Notes: a model not told the origin generated them from the sequence alone. A stretch of DNA of 64,000 nucleotides from Paenibacillus agri (GCF_013359945.1 NZ_JABWCS010000213.1:1-64000), one strand, 5' to 3'; shown: positions 8,455 to 17,886, counted from the first letter of the stretch. Translations and numbers: made by a program.

Positions 8455-9021
8455 ATGACGAAGAAAATCGCAGGTGTGTTTGACACAGAACAGGAAGCGA
8501 CCCGAGCCATTGAAGGACTTCAAAGCCGTGGGTACCGCACGGATGAAATTTCCATAATTACGCGTAATCGTGATGAATTTCAACATATTTCCGACGAGAC
8601 CGGAACTATGGCACCCGAGGGTGTTGCAACTGGAGTGGCATCGGGCGGAGTCTTAGGTGGAATTGCCGGGCTTCTGGCCGGTATAGGGGCGCTGGCGATA
8701 CCGGGCATCGGACCGATTCTGGCAGCAGGCCCGATTGCCGCTACATTGACTGGTGCAGCCGTAGGCGCGGGAGCAGGTGGACTTGTTGGCGGCCTGATCG
8801 GACTTGGCATTCCTGAGGAGGAGGCCAGGGAGTATGAAGGCTATGTGGACCGCGGAAAAATCCTTGTGCTGGTGGAGGACCGCGGCCGTGACAGAGAGGT
8901 CCATAGTCTTTTCCGGGATAATCGTTCGTTGAATACACATCGTTATGCAGATCAATACATTGATCATCCTGATGTTCTGCCGGAGGATAGCCGAATAAGA
9001 AATTCGCAAGAGAATCATTAA
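8455..9021 (+). CDS. General stress protein (YflT/Gsp17M-type)
   Basis: The 188-residue protein starts with KKIAGVFDTEQEATRAIEGLQSRGY, the N-terminal domain of Bacillus general stress proteins such as YflT/Gsp17M. A Gly/Ala-rich hydrophobic centre (about 55-115) looks membrane-associating, and a charged tail follows. GAAGGAGG lies just before the ATG. In Bacillus these genes belong to the SigB regulon; a GGGTAA at about 8410 could be a SigB -10, but the -35 is weak. It is monocistronic and followed by a terminator. Its biochemical activity is unknown. Confidence 0.8.
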   Translation: MTKKIAGVFDTEQEATRAIEGLQSRGYRTDEISIITRNRDEFQHISDETGTMAPEGVATGVASGGVLGGIAGLLAGIGALAIPGIGPILAAGPIAATLTGAAVGAGAGGLVGGLIGLGIPEEEAREYEGYVDRGKILVLVEDRGRDREVHSLFRDNRSLNTHRYADQYIDHPDVLPEDSRIRNSQENH

Positions 9022-9032
9022 AAACTGAAGCC

Positions 9033-9079
9033 AAAGACTGCATTTTCTACGAACAACCGTAGATATGCAGTCTTTTTTT
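9033..9079 (+). terminator. Terminator after the stress protein gene
   Basis: AAAGACTGCAT pairs with ATGCAGTCTTT and is followed by a run of T. Confidence 0.85.
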
Positions 9080-9099
9080 AATGCCTACCGTCCATGTTT

Positions 9100-9122
9100 C
9101 AACATATGAAAAATTCACAACA
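9100..9122 (+). repeat. 23-bp exact repeat, copy 2, upstream of the Rtp homologue
   Basis: This is identical to 373-395. It lies about 200 bp upstream of the Rtp-like gene. Read on the minus strand it ends GAATTTTTCA before CATATG, which loosely resembles the AAATTTTCA end of Bacillus subtilis Ter sites. That resemblance is from memory and modest. From 9123 to 9307 I see no other feature. Confidence 0.5.
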
Positions 9123-9323
9123 GAAAACACCTAAAACCTGCTACACTCCTCCCATAACTTCTCCAAAATCAAATAACTACTCTCCTCAAATACTAATCTC
9201 TTGGAAAAAGTAGACCCTTTGCCTTTATTTCAGGTTGTGAAAGTTGGAAAATAGTGCTTATACTAGATTCATAGCAGGAATATATAGGATTGGGTATTTA
9301 CACATCAGGAGGTGTATCTTGGC

Positions 9324-9683
9324 ATGGCTTTTATGATTGCCCAACGGGCTTTTATTAAGGTGTATCTGATAACAATGGTGGAGCAGCATCGCGGATATGG
9401 TTATCAGATGCTGGAGGATATGCGACGGGAATTTAAATCGCACGGATATTCCCCTCCGCAGAGCGAGATTTACCGTGCGCTGCACGAGTTGGTGCAGCAG
9501 GGCATTTTGTACCGTACCAAGCAGTTGAAGGGCAATGATCCTAAGGTTGATTTTCAGGAAATCGTCCTCTATCACTTCACCACGGATGGTGAGGAGAAGG
9601 CCAAACTTTATAAAAAACAGGTAAAGACCGACCTGGACCGTTGTCTCGGAATTCTGAACAAAGCGGTCACCGATAATTTTTAA
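9324..9683 (+). CDS. rtp: Replication terminator protein (Rtp) homologue, winged helix
   Basis: The 119-residue protein matches the layout of Bacillus subtilis Rtp along its length. Shared stretches include QRAFxKxYxITMxEQ at the N-terminus, EIYRALHEL in the recognition helix region, QEIVLYHF in the wing, and AKLYKKQVKTDLDRC with NKAVTDNF in the C-terminal dimerisation helix. Rtp dimers bind Ter sites and block replication forks with polarity. It is also close to PadR-type regulators, so a transcriptional role is the alternative. The ATG at 9324 is chosen because AGGAGGTG lies about 9 bp upstream. A DivIVA-domain gene follows. Confidence 0.82.
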   Translation: MAFMIAQRAFIKVYLITMVEQHRGYGYQMLEDMRREFKSHGYSPPQSEIYRALHELVQQGILYRTKQLKGNDPKVDFQEIVLYHFTTDGEEKAKLYKKQVKTDLDRCLGILNKAVTDNF

Positions 9684-9848
9684 TAGTCGGGTCTTGAAAT
9701 TGTGTTATTGGGCTGCCTTATCCCTGGATTTGGAAAAGCTTCGATTGCGGGGGAGATTAGCAACTTTAGTGATATTTTCAGGGGGCCCGCGCCCTGTTAT
9801 AATGAGTACTGCCGGAATTATTGCAGTATATACTTGGAGGTATTACAG

Positions 9849-10232
9849 ATGGACGAACATATGAAACGTCGATTAGACAAACAAAGAAAACTATTCAGCC
9901 AGTTAGGAATAACGCTCGATGCCCTTACGATACATGAGAAGGAATTCGGCATGAAGCTTCGTGGATATGATGCGGAGGAAGTAGATACATTTTTGGACAG
10001 TGTAATTAAGGACTATGAACGTTTCTACGCTACCATAGCTGATCTGATGGATAAATGGCAGGAACAGCAGCTGGAGCTGCGCGAGCTCAAAGCCGAAGCC
10101 AAAGCCGCGGTTGCTCCGCCAACCATTGTCCGTGGAATTGACCCGATGGATCTGGAGGATGTCATTCTGAAACTGGAAGCCAACATCCGTCAGCTTAAGG
10201 ACAGAATCCCGCGCACCGAGAGCTACCTGTAA
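9849..10232 (+). CDS. DivIVA/GpsB-like cell division protein
   Basis: The 127-residue protein has the DivIVA lipid-binding motif in its first half (LTIHEKEFGMKLRGYDAEEVDTFLD), then a coiled-coil stretch (DKWQEQQLELRELKAEAKA) and a C-terminal helical segment. The length fits GpsB, the small DivIVA relative that coordinates septal and lateral wall synthesis, better than full DivIVA. The ATG at 9849 follows TTGGAGG at good spacing; a longer frame upstream has no RBS. A TATAAT at about 9797-9802 may be its -10. The first helical motif starts later than in typical GpsB, so GpsB identity is tentative. Confidence 0.75.
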   Translation: MDEHMKRRLDKQRKLFSQLGITLDALTIHEKEFGMKLRGYDAEEVDTFLDSVIKDYERFYATIADLMDKWQEQQLELRELKAEAKAAVAPPTIVRGIDPMDLEDVILKLEANIRQLKDRIPRTESYL

Positions 10233-10270
10233 TCTCACAATCCACGCTCGCCGGAATTCACTAATGTCAG

Positions 10271-13015
10271 ATGCTGATGGGGGTTAAGCCTTTGGTCGAT
10301 AGACGGGTATGGAACCTGAAGATTCGCGGCAAGATCGCACTGGGGTATTTCATGATCCTGTTAATGCTTGGACTTTTTCTGCTCGTTGTATCTGCAAGGA
10401 TCAGCAAGCTGGAAGCTGAGACGGTTTTTCTTAGTGATCACGATATGAAGGTTCATGAGCTAACCTATCAGATTGAGAAGAATGTGCTGGATATGGAAAC
10501 AGGTCAGAGAGGTTATGCACTCACCGGTAAGATGGAATATCTGCCTCCGTATAATAACGGACTCGCGGAGTGGCGCATTAATTATGCTAAGCTGAACGGC
10601 CTGATTGCTGACAATCCTGCTCAAGTTAAGAATCTGCAGACGATCATGGTCAATATTGAAAAATGGATCGAGGATGCCGGACAATACGTCATCGATCTTA
10701 AGCGGAATGGCCAGAATGAAGCCGTGAACCGCTTTTTTCAAGACGATACCGGTAAATCCATTGTTGATTCCATCCGATCCCAGTCTGAATATTTTCTCGA
10801 CAACGAACGGACCCTTACCAATGCACGGATCAACACTCTGAAAGAAGGAAACCACAGATTACTGCTGACGATGTACATTTTATGGGGACTGGTGGCTGTT
10901 TTAGCTGCGGTCATTACCGTATTGATTGCAAGAAGTATCGTGAGTCCGCTCAGCCGTGTTATTCTTGCCATTAACAACATTGCCAGCGGAGGTAATTTGT
11001 CTGAACGGGTCAGGGTTAGGACACACGATGAGCTGTATGACCTCGGAGATGCCACTAACCGTCTGCTTGAGACTGTGGAACGGGATCAATGGGGCAGTGA
11101 GCAATTAAGTGTGATGTCTATTCTGCTTCAGGAAACTACAGATTTGACCGTTCTGTGCAGAACCTTTCTGAACAAGCTCGCATCTATTCTGGAACTGCAA
11201 TACGGTGCTGTGTATGTACTGAATGCCGAAGACAGCTTTGAGCGGATTTATTCCTACGCGGGTAGTGATGAGAGTGAGAATTCCGTTGGTGTGAACAAGA
11301 TTAAGCCCGGTGAAGGTCTGGTCGGTCAATGTGCACAGGATATGAAACTTAGGGTCCTGGAGGATCTGCCAGTGGATTACATCAGTATTAACTCCGGCTT
11401 AGGCAGAACCGCACCGCGTTATCTCACCTTGGCTCCGGTCATTTTTGAGAACAAGACGTTAGCCGTAGTTGAGATTGCCTCGTTGACCAAGTGGGCTCCC
11501 TTCCATTTTGAACTCCTATCCAGGCTTGTGAATATGCTGGGTGTCACGTTGAATTCGGTCACGACGCGAATGGAGATTCAGAAGCTGTATGGAGAATCAC
11601 AGGTTATGAATGAAGAGCTTCAGGTACAGTCCGAGGAGCTTCAGGTACAAGCGGAAGAACTGCAGAGCTACACCAAGGAACTGCTGGCATTAAATGGCGA
11701 GCTGGAGAATCAGAAGTTGATGGCGGAGCGCTCCGCGGTTGAGCTGGAAAAGTATAACGAACAGCTCGAGCAGAGTTCTCGATATAAGTCGGAGTTTCTT
11801 GCCAATATGTCGCATGAGCTACGTACACCGCTGAACAGTATGCTTATTCTTTCCCAACTGCTGTCAGAGAATCGCAACGAATCACTAAATGAGGAAGAAC
11901 AGAATTATGCAGCGGTGATTCATTCCTCCGGAAGTGAGTTGCTCAGTATGATCAACGATATTCTGGACTTGTCCAAGGTGGAAGCGGGCAAAATGATGGT
12001 TGAGGTGGATGCTGTCAATCTAACGGAGCTGCCTGCTCTCCTGCAGTCCTATTTTGGAAAAATAGCTGAGCAGCAAAATCTGGATTTCATAGTAGCTCTG
12101 GATGAAAGTGTGCCGGATTTATTCTACACGGATGAGCTGCGACTTCATCAGATCCTGCGTAATCTGCTATCCAATGCCTTTAAGTTCACCGAGCAAGGCA
12201 GTGTAAAAGTGGAAGTGTCCAGGCTGGAAGCTTTCCAATCCCCGGGCTATGCATCAGAGGAGCCGGTGCTTGCCTTTGCTGTAACCGACAGCGGCATTGG
12301 CATCTCCGATAAGAATAGCCAGTTGATCTTCGAAGCCTTCCGTCAAGCGGACGGTTCAACAGCCCGCAAATTTGGCGGTACAGGACTTGGACTTTCAATT
12401 TCCCTTCAACTCGCCAGACTGTTAGGCGGCCATATTGCGCTGAACAGTACACCTGGGGAGGGAAGCACCTTTACGCTCTATCTGCCTTGCCGGGAAGAGG
12501 AGACCGGGGAGAGTTATATTCCGGGAGCTCAGTGGTCCGAAACGGCAGCATCAAGTGCTGATGACCGCATCTCGGCGGAGAACCCTACATATCGGCAGAA
12601 CTCAGATCAGTTCGGCAAACAATATGAACAACTGCATGACCGGACCGTGCTGATCGTCGATGATGATGTGCGCAATATCTTTGCTCTGGAAAAGGGACTG
12701 GAACCGTATGATATGAGGATCCTGACCGCTCAAACCGGCTTTGAATGCCTGCAAATGGTGAGAGAGCATAACGACATTGATATTGTTCTGCTGGATATCA
12801 TGATGCCGAATCTGGATGGCTATGATACGTTAAGCATTATCCGGGAAGAGCTGCTTTTGACGAAGTTACCGATCTTGGCGATCTCAGCCAAAACGATGAA
12901 GGAGGACCGGGAGAAGTGCCTGGCAGCAGGGGCTTCCGGTTTTATGAGCAAGCCAGTAGTGCTGCAGGAGGTAGTTTCTCAGATGTGCAGGCTGCTGGAA
13001 GATCGTGAAAGCTGA
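10271..13015 (+). CDS. Hybrid sensor histidine kinase (CHASE3-HAMP-GAF-HisKA-HATPase-REC)
   Basis: The 914-residue membrane kinase has a first TM at about 18-40, an extracellular CHASE3 domain (VLDMETGQRGYALTG), a second TM near 200-222, HAMP, GAF (about 290-430), a heptad-rich signalling helix (EELQVQSEELQVQAEEL), HisKA with the phospho-His in SHELRTPLNS, HATPase (GGTGLGLSISLQLA) and a C-terminal receiver with DIVLLDIMMPNLDG. No separate partner regulator lies next to it. The start is unsure: the ATG at 10271 has little RBS, while an in-frame TTG at 10292 follows GATGGGGGT. The signal is unknown. Confidence 0.9.
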   Translation: MLMGVKPLVDRRVWNLKIRGKIALGYFMILLMLGLFLLVVSARISKLEAETVFLSDHDMKVHELTYQIEKNVLDMETGQRGYALTGKMEYLPPYNNGLAEWRINYAKLNGLIADNPAQVKNLQTIMVNIEKWIEDAGQYVIDLKRNGQNEAVNRFFQDDTGKSIVDSIRSQSEYFLDNERTLTNARINTLKEGNHRLLLTMYILWGLVAVLAAVITVLIARSIVSPLSRVILAINNIASGGNLSERVRVRTHDELYDLGDATNRLLETVERDQWGSEQLSVMSILLQETTDLTVLCRTFLNKLASILELQYGAVYVLNAEDSFERIYSYAGSDESENSVGVNKIKPGEGLVGQCAQDMKLRVLEDLPVDYISINSGLGRTAPRYLTLAPVIFENKTLAVVEIASLTKWAPFHFELLSRLVNMLGVTLNSVTTRMEIQKLYGESQVMNEELQVQSEELQVQAEELQSYTKELLALNGELENQKLMAERSAVELEKYNEQLEQSSRYKSEFLANMSHELRTPLNSMLILSQLLSENRNESLNEEEQNYAAVIHSSGSELLSMINDILDLSKVEAGKMMVEVDAVNLTELPALLQSYFGKIAEQQNLDFIVALDESVPDLFYTDELRLHQILRNLLSNAFKFTEQGSVKVEVSRLEAFQSPGYASEEPVLAFAVTDSGIGISDKNSQLIFEAFRQADGSTARKFGGTGLGLSISLQLARLLGGHIALNSTPGEGSTFTLYLPCREEETGESYIPGAQWSETAASSADDRISAENPTYRQNSDQFGKQYEQLHDRTVLIVDDDVRNIFALEKGLEPYDMRILTAQTGFECLQMVREHNDIDIVLLDIMMPNLDGYDTLSIIREELLLTKLPILAISAKTMKEDREKCLAAGASGFMSKPVVLQEVVSQMCRLLEDRES

Positions 13016-13050
13016 GACTTACGCCTGACTTGACAATTTAAAAATTACCA

Positions 13051-13079
13051 TTGACGCCTGCCCGGGTATGATTTATTAT
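13051..13079 (+). promoter_or_regulatory. Sigma-A promoter of the GlcNAc PTS operon
   Basis: TTGACG (13051-13056) and TATTAT (13074-13079) have a 17-bp spacer. They lie upstream of the antiterminator site and leader terminator. Confidence 0.6.
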
Positions 13080-13107
13080 GAACCTATAAATGATCATTTA
13101 TAGTTTA

Positions 13108-13180
13108 GTGGCGTGTTACCGTAAAGGGCATGAGCCAAGGATTGTCTTATTTATTTGAGACTATTCTTGGCTCTTTTTTA
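13108..13180 (+). promoter_or_regulatory. RAT antiterminator site overlapping a leader terminator
   Basis: GGCGTGTTACC..GGGCATGAGCC at 13110-13136 resembles the RAT RNA bound by GlcT in the ptsG leader (CGTGTTAC and GGCATGAG are kept). Its 3' end overlaps the 5' arm of a terminator: GAGCCAAGGATTGTCT pairs with GAGACTATTCTTGGCTC, then a T run at 13173-13179. The regulator encoded just downstream could bind this RNA when its sugar is present and allow read-through. Confidence 0.75.
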
Positions 13181-13218
13181 TACCTTTCACCTGACAATCA
13201 CTGGAAAGAGGGGAGATC

Positions 13219-14085
13219 TTGATACGGGAGCACGAGCAATTTCAAGTACAACGCGTAATCGGCAATAACGTGGTTATGGTGCAGGGAAGCAAGAACGGCA
13301 AAGAATATGTCATCATCGGCAAAGGGATTGGCTTTGCGGTGAAGGGCACGGGGGTTATTGAAGGCAATGATCACCGGATCGAGAAGCTTTTTCGCCTGGA
13401 AGATCGGGACGAATGGAGCCAATATCAAATTTTGCTGGAAGATATCGACCCTAAGGTTATGAAGATCACAGATGAGATCATCAGCGATATCGGGGAGCAG
13501 TTTGCCGGGAAGCTGAATGACAAAATCTATTTGGCGCTCCCAAGCCATATCCAGTTCACCATCTACCGTCTGCGCAACGGGATGGATATTGTCAACCCAT
13601 TTTTACAAGAAACAAAAATGACCTTCCCGAAAGAATATGAGATCGCTTACAAAGCGGCGGAGAAGATCAATGCCGAATTTCAGGTGCAGATTCCAGAAGA
13701 CGAGATTGGATTTCTAACTTACCACGTCTACTCTGCTGTTAGTAACGTACCGGTAGGGCAGTTGGTGAAGGCTTCCAACATCGTGAGCGAGTTAATGGAC
13801 CTGATTCGGGAAGAACGAAACATTACCTTCGAGTACGGAAGCATGAATCATGTCCGGCTGATGATTCATCTGCGCTTTTCGATTGAACGCATTTTACAGG
13901 GGTCATTAATCGACAATCCCTTTGTGAAGCATATCAAAAAAGAGTATAAGCGGGAGTATATACTTGCAAAGAAGCTCGGAAAAGCAATGCAAAACTCACT
14001 GAGCGTAGAAGTCCCGGAGGAAGAGTTATGTTTCTTGGCAATGCATTTGTACCGTCTGTTTCAAACGCTTGAGAAAAACAAATAG
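13219..14085 (+). CDS. glcT: BglG/GlcT-family transcriptional antiterminator
   Basis: The 288-residue protein has an N-terminal CAT RNA-binding domain (about 1-60, IGNNVVMVQ..GKEYVIIGKGIGF) and two PRD domains with conserved histidines (LTYHVYSAV, LMIHLRFSIERI, FLAMHLYRLF). Phosphorylation of the PRDs by PTS proteins controls RNA binding. The start is TTG after AAGAGGGGAGA. Because the RAT site lies upstream of this gene, it should control its own operon, unlike Bacillus subtilis where the site lies between glcT and ptsG. EIIA and EIICB genes follow. Since the transporter looks GlcNAc-type, the inducer may be GlcNAc rather than glucose. Confidence 0.85.
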   Translation: MIREHEQFQVQRVIGNNVVMVQGSKNGKEYVIIGKGIGFAVKGTGVIEGNDHRIEKLFRLEDRDEWSQYQILLEDIDPKVMKITDEIISDIGEQFAGKLNDKIYLALPSHIQFTIYRLRNGMDIVNPFLQETKMTFPKEYEIAYKAAEKINAEFQVQIPEDEIGFLTYHVYSAVSNVPVGQLVKASNIVSELMDLIREERNITFEYGSMNHVRLMIHLRFSIERILQGSLIDNPFVKHIKKEYKREYILAKKLGKAMQNSLSVEVPEEELCFLAMHLYRLFQTLEKNK

Positions 14086-14109
14086 CAGCATAAGAGGGAG
14101 TGGCATCAT

Positions 14110-14619
14110 ATGTTTTCCAAATGGAAATCTAAAAAAGAAGAGAAACGTACTGGACATACCGTAACAATTAAGGCTCCTATGAGCGGGCAAGCGGTTCCAT
14201 TGGAACAAGTTCCGGATGATACTTTTGCCGGTGGTCATATGGGCGGCGGAATCGCCATACAACCTATAGAAGGGAAATTGATCGCCCCTTTCGATGGGAA
14301 AGTTGCTCATATTGTGAAGTCGAGCCACGCCGTCATTCTGGAACATTCCTCCGGCATGCAGCTACTGCTACATATTGGAATAGAGACTGTCAGCCTGAAG
14401 GGGAACGGGTTCACTAGTTATGTAGCTACCGGGGATACTGTGAAGGCCGGACAGACGTTGATTGAATTTGACCTGGAGGCTATTCGTGCAGCCGGCTGTG
14501 AGACCATCTCCCCGGTCATAGTGACGAACAATGGTGAGACCGTACCACAGGTAGAAGGTCACTTTGGCCCTGTTACCGCAGGTGAAGACAGTATCCTTAC
14601 CGTGGTTTTAACGCAATAA
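14110..14619 (+). CDS. PTS EIIA component, glucose/GlcNAc family
   Basis: This is a 169-residue free-standing EIIA of the Crr type. The phospho-acceptor is the His in LLLHIGIETVSLKG and the second active-site His is in SSHAVILEH. The biotinyl-like beta sandwich is complete (KAPMSGQAVPLEQVPDDTF, then APFDGKVAHI). It accepts phosphate from HPr and passes it to the EIIB domain of the next gene. The ATG follows GAGGGAGTGG and the gene starts 24 bp after the antiterminator gene. Related proteins are often fused to EIICB; here it is separate, and it might also serve other transporters. Confidence 0.9.
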   Translation: MFSKWKSKKEEKRTGHTVTIKAPMSGQAVPLEQVPDDTFAGGHMGGGIAIQPIEGKLIAPFDGKVAHIVKSSHAVILEHSSGMQLLLHIGIETVSLKGNGFTSYVATGDTVKAGQTLIEFDLEAIRAAGCETISPVIVTNNGETVPQVEGHFGPVTAGEDSILTVVLTQ

Positions 14620-14661
14620 GCAAATAGCTTTACTATCTTGCCATTGAAAGGATGAGAGAAT

Positions 14662-16119
14662 ATGTTGGCTTTTCTTCAGAAACTGGGCAAGTCACTGATG
14701 CTGCCAGTAGCAACGATGCCGGCGGCAGCAATACTTCAAGGGTTTGGATTGATTGACTATGAAAAAGATTTGCATTTAGGCAGCGCGGTAGGAGGCTTCC
14801 TGAACCAGTATGTCGCCCCATTCTTGAATGCAGGAGCAGGTGCCATTTTTGGTAACTTGGCCCTAATCTTCGCCATTGGTGTAGCGATTGGATTCGCTGG
14901 TGATGCGGTTGCGGCGTTGTCGGCACTGATTGCTTACATGGTGTTAACAAAGATCCTAGCCATAGTTCCACTGCAATTTTCCTTTATTAATGATGATGTC
15001 GTCCTGAATATGGGCGTTCTTGGCGGTATTTTCGCCGGTGCGTGGGCTGCATTCCTATACAAAAAATATCATAATATTAAAATGCCGGATTGGCTCGGCT
15101 TCTTCGCCGGCAAACGTTTTGTACCGATTATCACTGCTGTCAGCACCATGGTGCTTGCCGTTTTGGTAGGTATGATTTGGAGCCCAATTCAAGATGTAAT
15201 CAGCGAATTCGGTAACTGGGTGGTTGGTCTTGGTGCTTTCGGCGCATTCTTGTTTGGTACGGCAAACCGTCTCTTGATTCCTATCGGTCTGCACCACGTG
15301 ATCAATACGATAGCCTGGTTCCAGATTGGTGATTTCACTAATGCCGCTGGCGAACTAGTACACGGTGACCTGACTCGCTTCTTCGCCGGGGACAAAACAG
15401 CAGGAATGTTCATGACCGGGTTCTTCCCGATTATGATGTTCGCCCTGCCTGGTGCAGCGCTTGCTTTCATTCATACGGCTAAACCAGAGAAACGCAAAAT
15501 GGTAGCTTCCATCTTCATCGGGTCTGCCATCGCCTCATTCTTGACTGGTATCACTGAACCGCTTGAGTTTTCTTTCATGTTCGTTGCGCCGCTCTTGTAC
15601 CTGGTGCATGCTTTATTAACAGGTTTGTCCATGGCTGTCATGTATATTCTAGACGTCAAGCTGGGCTTTGGCTTCTCTGCCGGCCTAATTGATTACCTGG
15701 TTAATCTAAAAATATCTACTCATCCGTGGATCTTGATTCCGGTTGGCCTTGCCTTCTTCGTACTCTATTATGTACTGTTCCGCGCCATCATTACCATCTT
15801 CAAACTCAAAACACCTGGACGCGAAGATGATATTGAGGATGAGGTTCAGGAAATCTCAGTAGGTAACGGTAATAGTATCTCTGCCTCCTCCAGAGCATCC
15901 AAAATTCTGGAGAACATCGGAGGTCCGGATAACATTAAGAACATTGATGCGTGTATCACGCGACTGCGTCTCGTAGTGAATGACGAGAAGGCAGTGAAAG
16001 ATGCGGCACTCAAGCAGCTTGGTGCTTCCGGCGTGATGAGACTTGGTCAAGGGACGGTGCAGATTGTATTTGGTCCACAATCCGAGCAAATCAAGGATGA
16101 GATACAGAAATTGCTGTAA
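14662..16119 (+). CDS. nagE: PTS EIICB transporter, N-acetylglucosamine type
   Basis: The 485-residue membrane transporter has an EIIC domain (1-380) and a C-terminal EIIB domain (about 410-485) with the phosphocysteine in IDACITRLRL. It resembles NagE more than PtsG: GKRFVPI, INTIAWFQIGDFTNAAG, a HGDLTRFFAGD segment, ITEPLEFSFMFVAPLLYL and LKTPGRED all match NagE. Unlike E. coli NagE it lacks a fused EIIA, which the preceding gene supplies. It should import and phosphorylate GlcNAc; glucose is a less likely substrate. No nagA or nagB is in the window. Confidence 0.85.
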   Translation: MLAFLQKLGKSLMLPVATMPAAAILQGFGLIDYEKDLHLGSAVGGFLNQYVAPFLNAGAGAIFGNLALIFAIGVAIGFAGDAVAALSALIAYMVLTKILAIVPLQFSFINDDVVLNMGVLGGIFAGAWAAFLYKKYHNIKMPDWLGFFAGKRFVPIITAVSTMVLAVLVGMIWSPIQDVISEFGNWVVGLGAFGAFLFGTANRLLIPIGLHHVINTIAWFQIGDFTNAAGELVHGDLTRFFAGDKTAGMFMTGFFPIMMFALPGAALAFIHTAKPEKRKMVASIFIGSAIASFLTGITEPLEFSFMFVAPLLYLVHALLTGLSMAVMYILDVKLGFGFSAGLIDYLVNLKISTHPWILIPVGLAFFVLYYVLFRAIITIFKLKTPGREDDIEDEVQEISVGNGNSISASSRASKILENIGGPDNIKNIDACITRLRLVVNDEKAVKDAALKQLGASGVMRLGQGTVQIVFGPQSEQIKDEIQKLL

Positions 16120-16161
16120 AAAGAAAGATTGATTCACTAGAAAATCACATTTAAATTCCTT

Positions 16162-16195
16162 CAAGGACGAAATTTATAAATTTCGTCCTTGTTTA
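16162..16195 (+). terminator. Terminator of the GlcNAc PTS operon
   Basis: CAAGGACGAAATTT and AAATTTCGTCCTTG form a near-perfect stem followed by TTTAAT. Confidence 0.8.
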
Positions 16196-16290
16196 ATGGC
16201 TATTATTAGGAAACTTCTCTAAAAAGTTCGGCCCTTTCGTCCGATATAATAATGCAGATATAATGCGCTAACATGAAAGGGCGAGTGAGA

Positions 16291-17823
16291 ATGTCGATTT
16301 GGATGAAGACGAAAAGTCGAATTATGAATGAATCAAGAACAAATAAGTCCCAAAGTTATAAGGATTATGAGCAAGAGTTGACGCATCAGCGCAACAAGAT
16401 TATGAGATTTATTTTACTATTTATTACATTAACGGTCATTCCATTGATTGTGTTCAGTCAGGAAATGACGGAAGCTATAACTACGCTCATTGTAGCGATT
16501 ATCGCGAATGTAGTCTTTTTTGTGCTGGTACGCAAAAAAGTTGCCGTGCAATTGCTGTCTTACATAGTTGTTTTAATAATAAGCGGATTTATGTTTTTTA
16601 TTAATTATTTGCAACCCAACTTATTTTCGTATTTGAGTCTCGGGATTCTTCTTGTGTTTTACCCAACGTACAAACCTGTTTTAACCTATGCGATCATTAG
16701 CTTTATTCAGGTTAATTATTTTATCCTTTATCCAGCTACTACAGAATTCGCAAACTATGAATGGGCAGATAACATTAAGTTATTCATCGCGTTTGCACTC
16801 CTGATTATCTTGTCGATCCTTTCACGGCAAATGATGATGAATGCCTATGAAGGTAGGCTTAACTCCGAGTTGGCCAAAAAGAATGTTGAAGAGCTTCTGG
16901 ATCAAATGAAAACATCGATCACCGAAATGGCAACCTTCAACCGTCAACTGCAGAAGAATGTTATGGTTACTGGTGATATTACAGGTGAATTGACCATTGG
17001 GTTTACTGAAATGACTAAAGGTATTGAGAGTCAGACGGTCAGTGTCAGCGATATTTCTATGGCGCTCGGCGATGCTAATACTGCGATTCAACTGGTTGCC
17101 GATAACTCGGTAGTCATGCGGGAATTGTCCAATACTACTGCCGAGTCAGCGGAACGCGGAAATGAGCAGATTGGGGAACTGTCACGCAGCATCACTGATA
17201 TAAGTTCTGTAATGGATGATATTACAGCAGCGATGCAGGAACTGAATGAGCAGAATCATAGTATTGGTACGATTGTAACAACCATTCAGTCTATCGCTTC
17301 CGAGACCAATCTACTTGCCCTGAATGCGGCGATTGAAGCTGCACGGGCTGGCGAGCAAGGACGAGGCTTCGCGGTGGTCTCCACACAGGTCAGAAAGCTT
17401 GCTGAGAACTCCCATCAGTCTGCTGAAGAGATCTCTGGTCGCTTGGATGGACTTAGACTTAAGGTGGAGCAGTTGTCCTCCCAATTGGAACGAGGCAAAT
17501 CGATGATCGAAACGAGCGAATCTACTGTCAAGCATTCTGAGCGGGTATTCCGCGAATTGTCTGAAATTGCAACTCAGGTTATGAAGCAAGCGGAAGAAGT
17601 GGAAGAGAAGTCGATTGAGGTTCGCAATTCATCCGAGGTTATTGTCGCTGAGGTGGATTCCATCTCTGCAATAACTGAGGAGTCCAGTGCGGCATCTGAA
17701 GAAATTCTTGCCAGTGTCGAAGAGCAGAAGATGATCGTTGATGAAGTTGTATCCGGGTTCGAGCGCCTGGATCAACTGATTGGTAATTTGGAGAAGCTGT
17801 CGGAGAATAAAGCAACGGAATAA
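16291..17823 (+). CDS. Methyl-accepting chemotaxis protein with multi-pass membrane domain
   Basis: The roughly 510-residue transducer starts with about 35 charged residues and a block of about six hydrophobic helices (to about 190), with no large extracellular ligand domain. The cytoplasmic signalling coiled coil follows, with the hairpin tip [20 protein letters not shown] then [20 protein letters not shown]. The ATG at 16291 is chosen because AAAGGGCG precedes it; an in-frame ATG at 16273 lacks an RBS. Membrane-embedded sensing is inferred from the topology. It is monocistronic with a terminator. Confidence 0.88.
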   Translation: MSIWMKTKSRIMNESRTNKSQSYKDYEQELTHQRNKIMRFILLFITLTVIPLIVFSQEMTEAITTLIVAIIANVVFFVLVRKKVAVQLLSYIVVLIISGFMFFINYLQPNLFSYLSLGILLVFYPTYKPVLTYAIISFIQVNYFILYPATTEFANYEWADNIKLFIAFALLIILSILSRQMMMNAYEGRLNSELAKKNVEELLDQMKTSITEMATFNRQLQKNVMVTGDITGELTIGFTEMTKGIESQTVSVSDISMALGDANTAIQLVADNSVVMRELSNTTAESAERGNEQIGELSRSITDISSVMDDITAAMQELNEQNHSIGTIVTTIQSIASETNLLALNAAIEAARAGEQGRGFAVVSTQVRKLAENSHQSAEEISGRLDGLRLKVEQLSSQLERGKSMIETSESTVKHSERVFRELSEIATQVMKQAEEVEEKSIEVRNSSEVIVAEVDSISAITEESSAASEEILASVEEQKMIVDEVVSGFERLDQLIGNLEKLSENKATE

Positions 17824-17833
17824 TTAATTACTC

Positions 17834-17886
17834 AAAAGCGTTCGTGCCAAACACTCGATGAGTGAGAGGTAGAACGCTTTTTTTTA
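17834..17886 (+). terminator. Terminator after the chemotaxis gene
   Basis: AAAAGCGTTC pairs with GAACGCTTTT, followed by a long T run. Confidence 0.8.
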
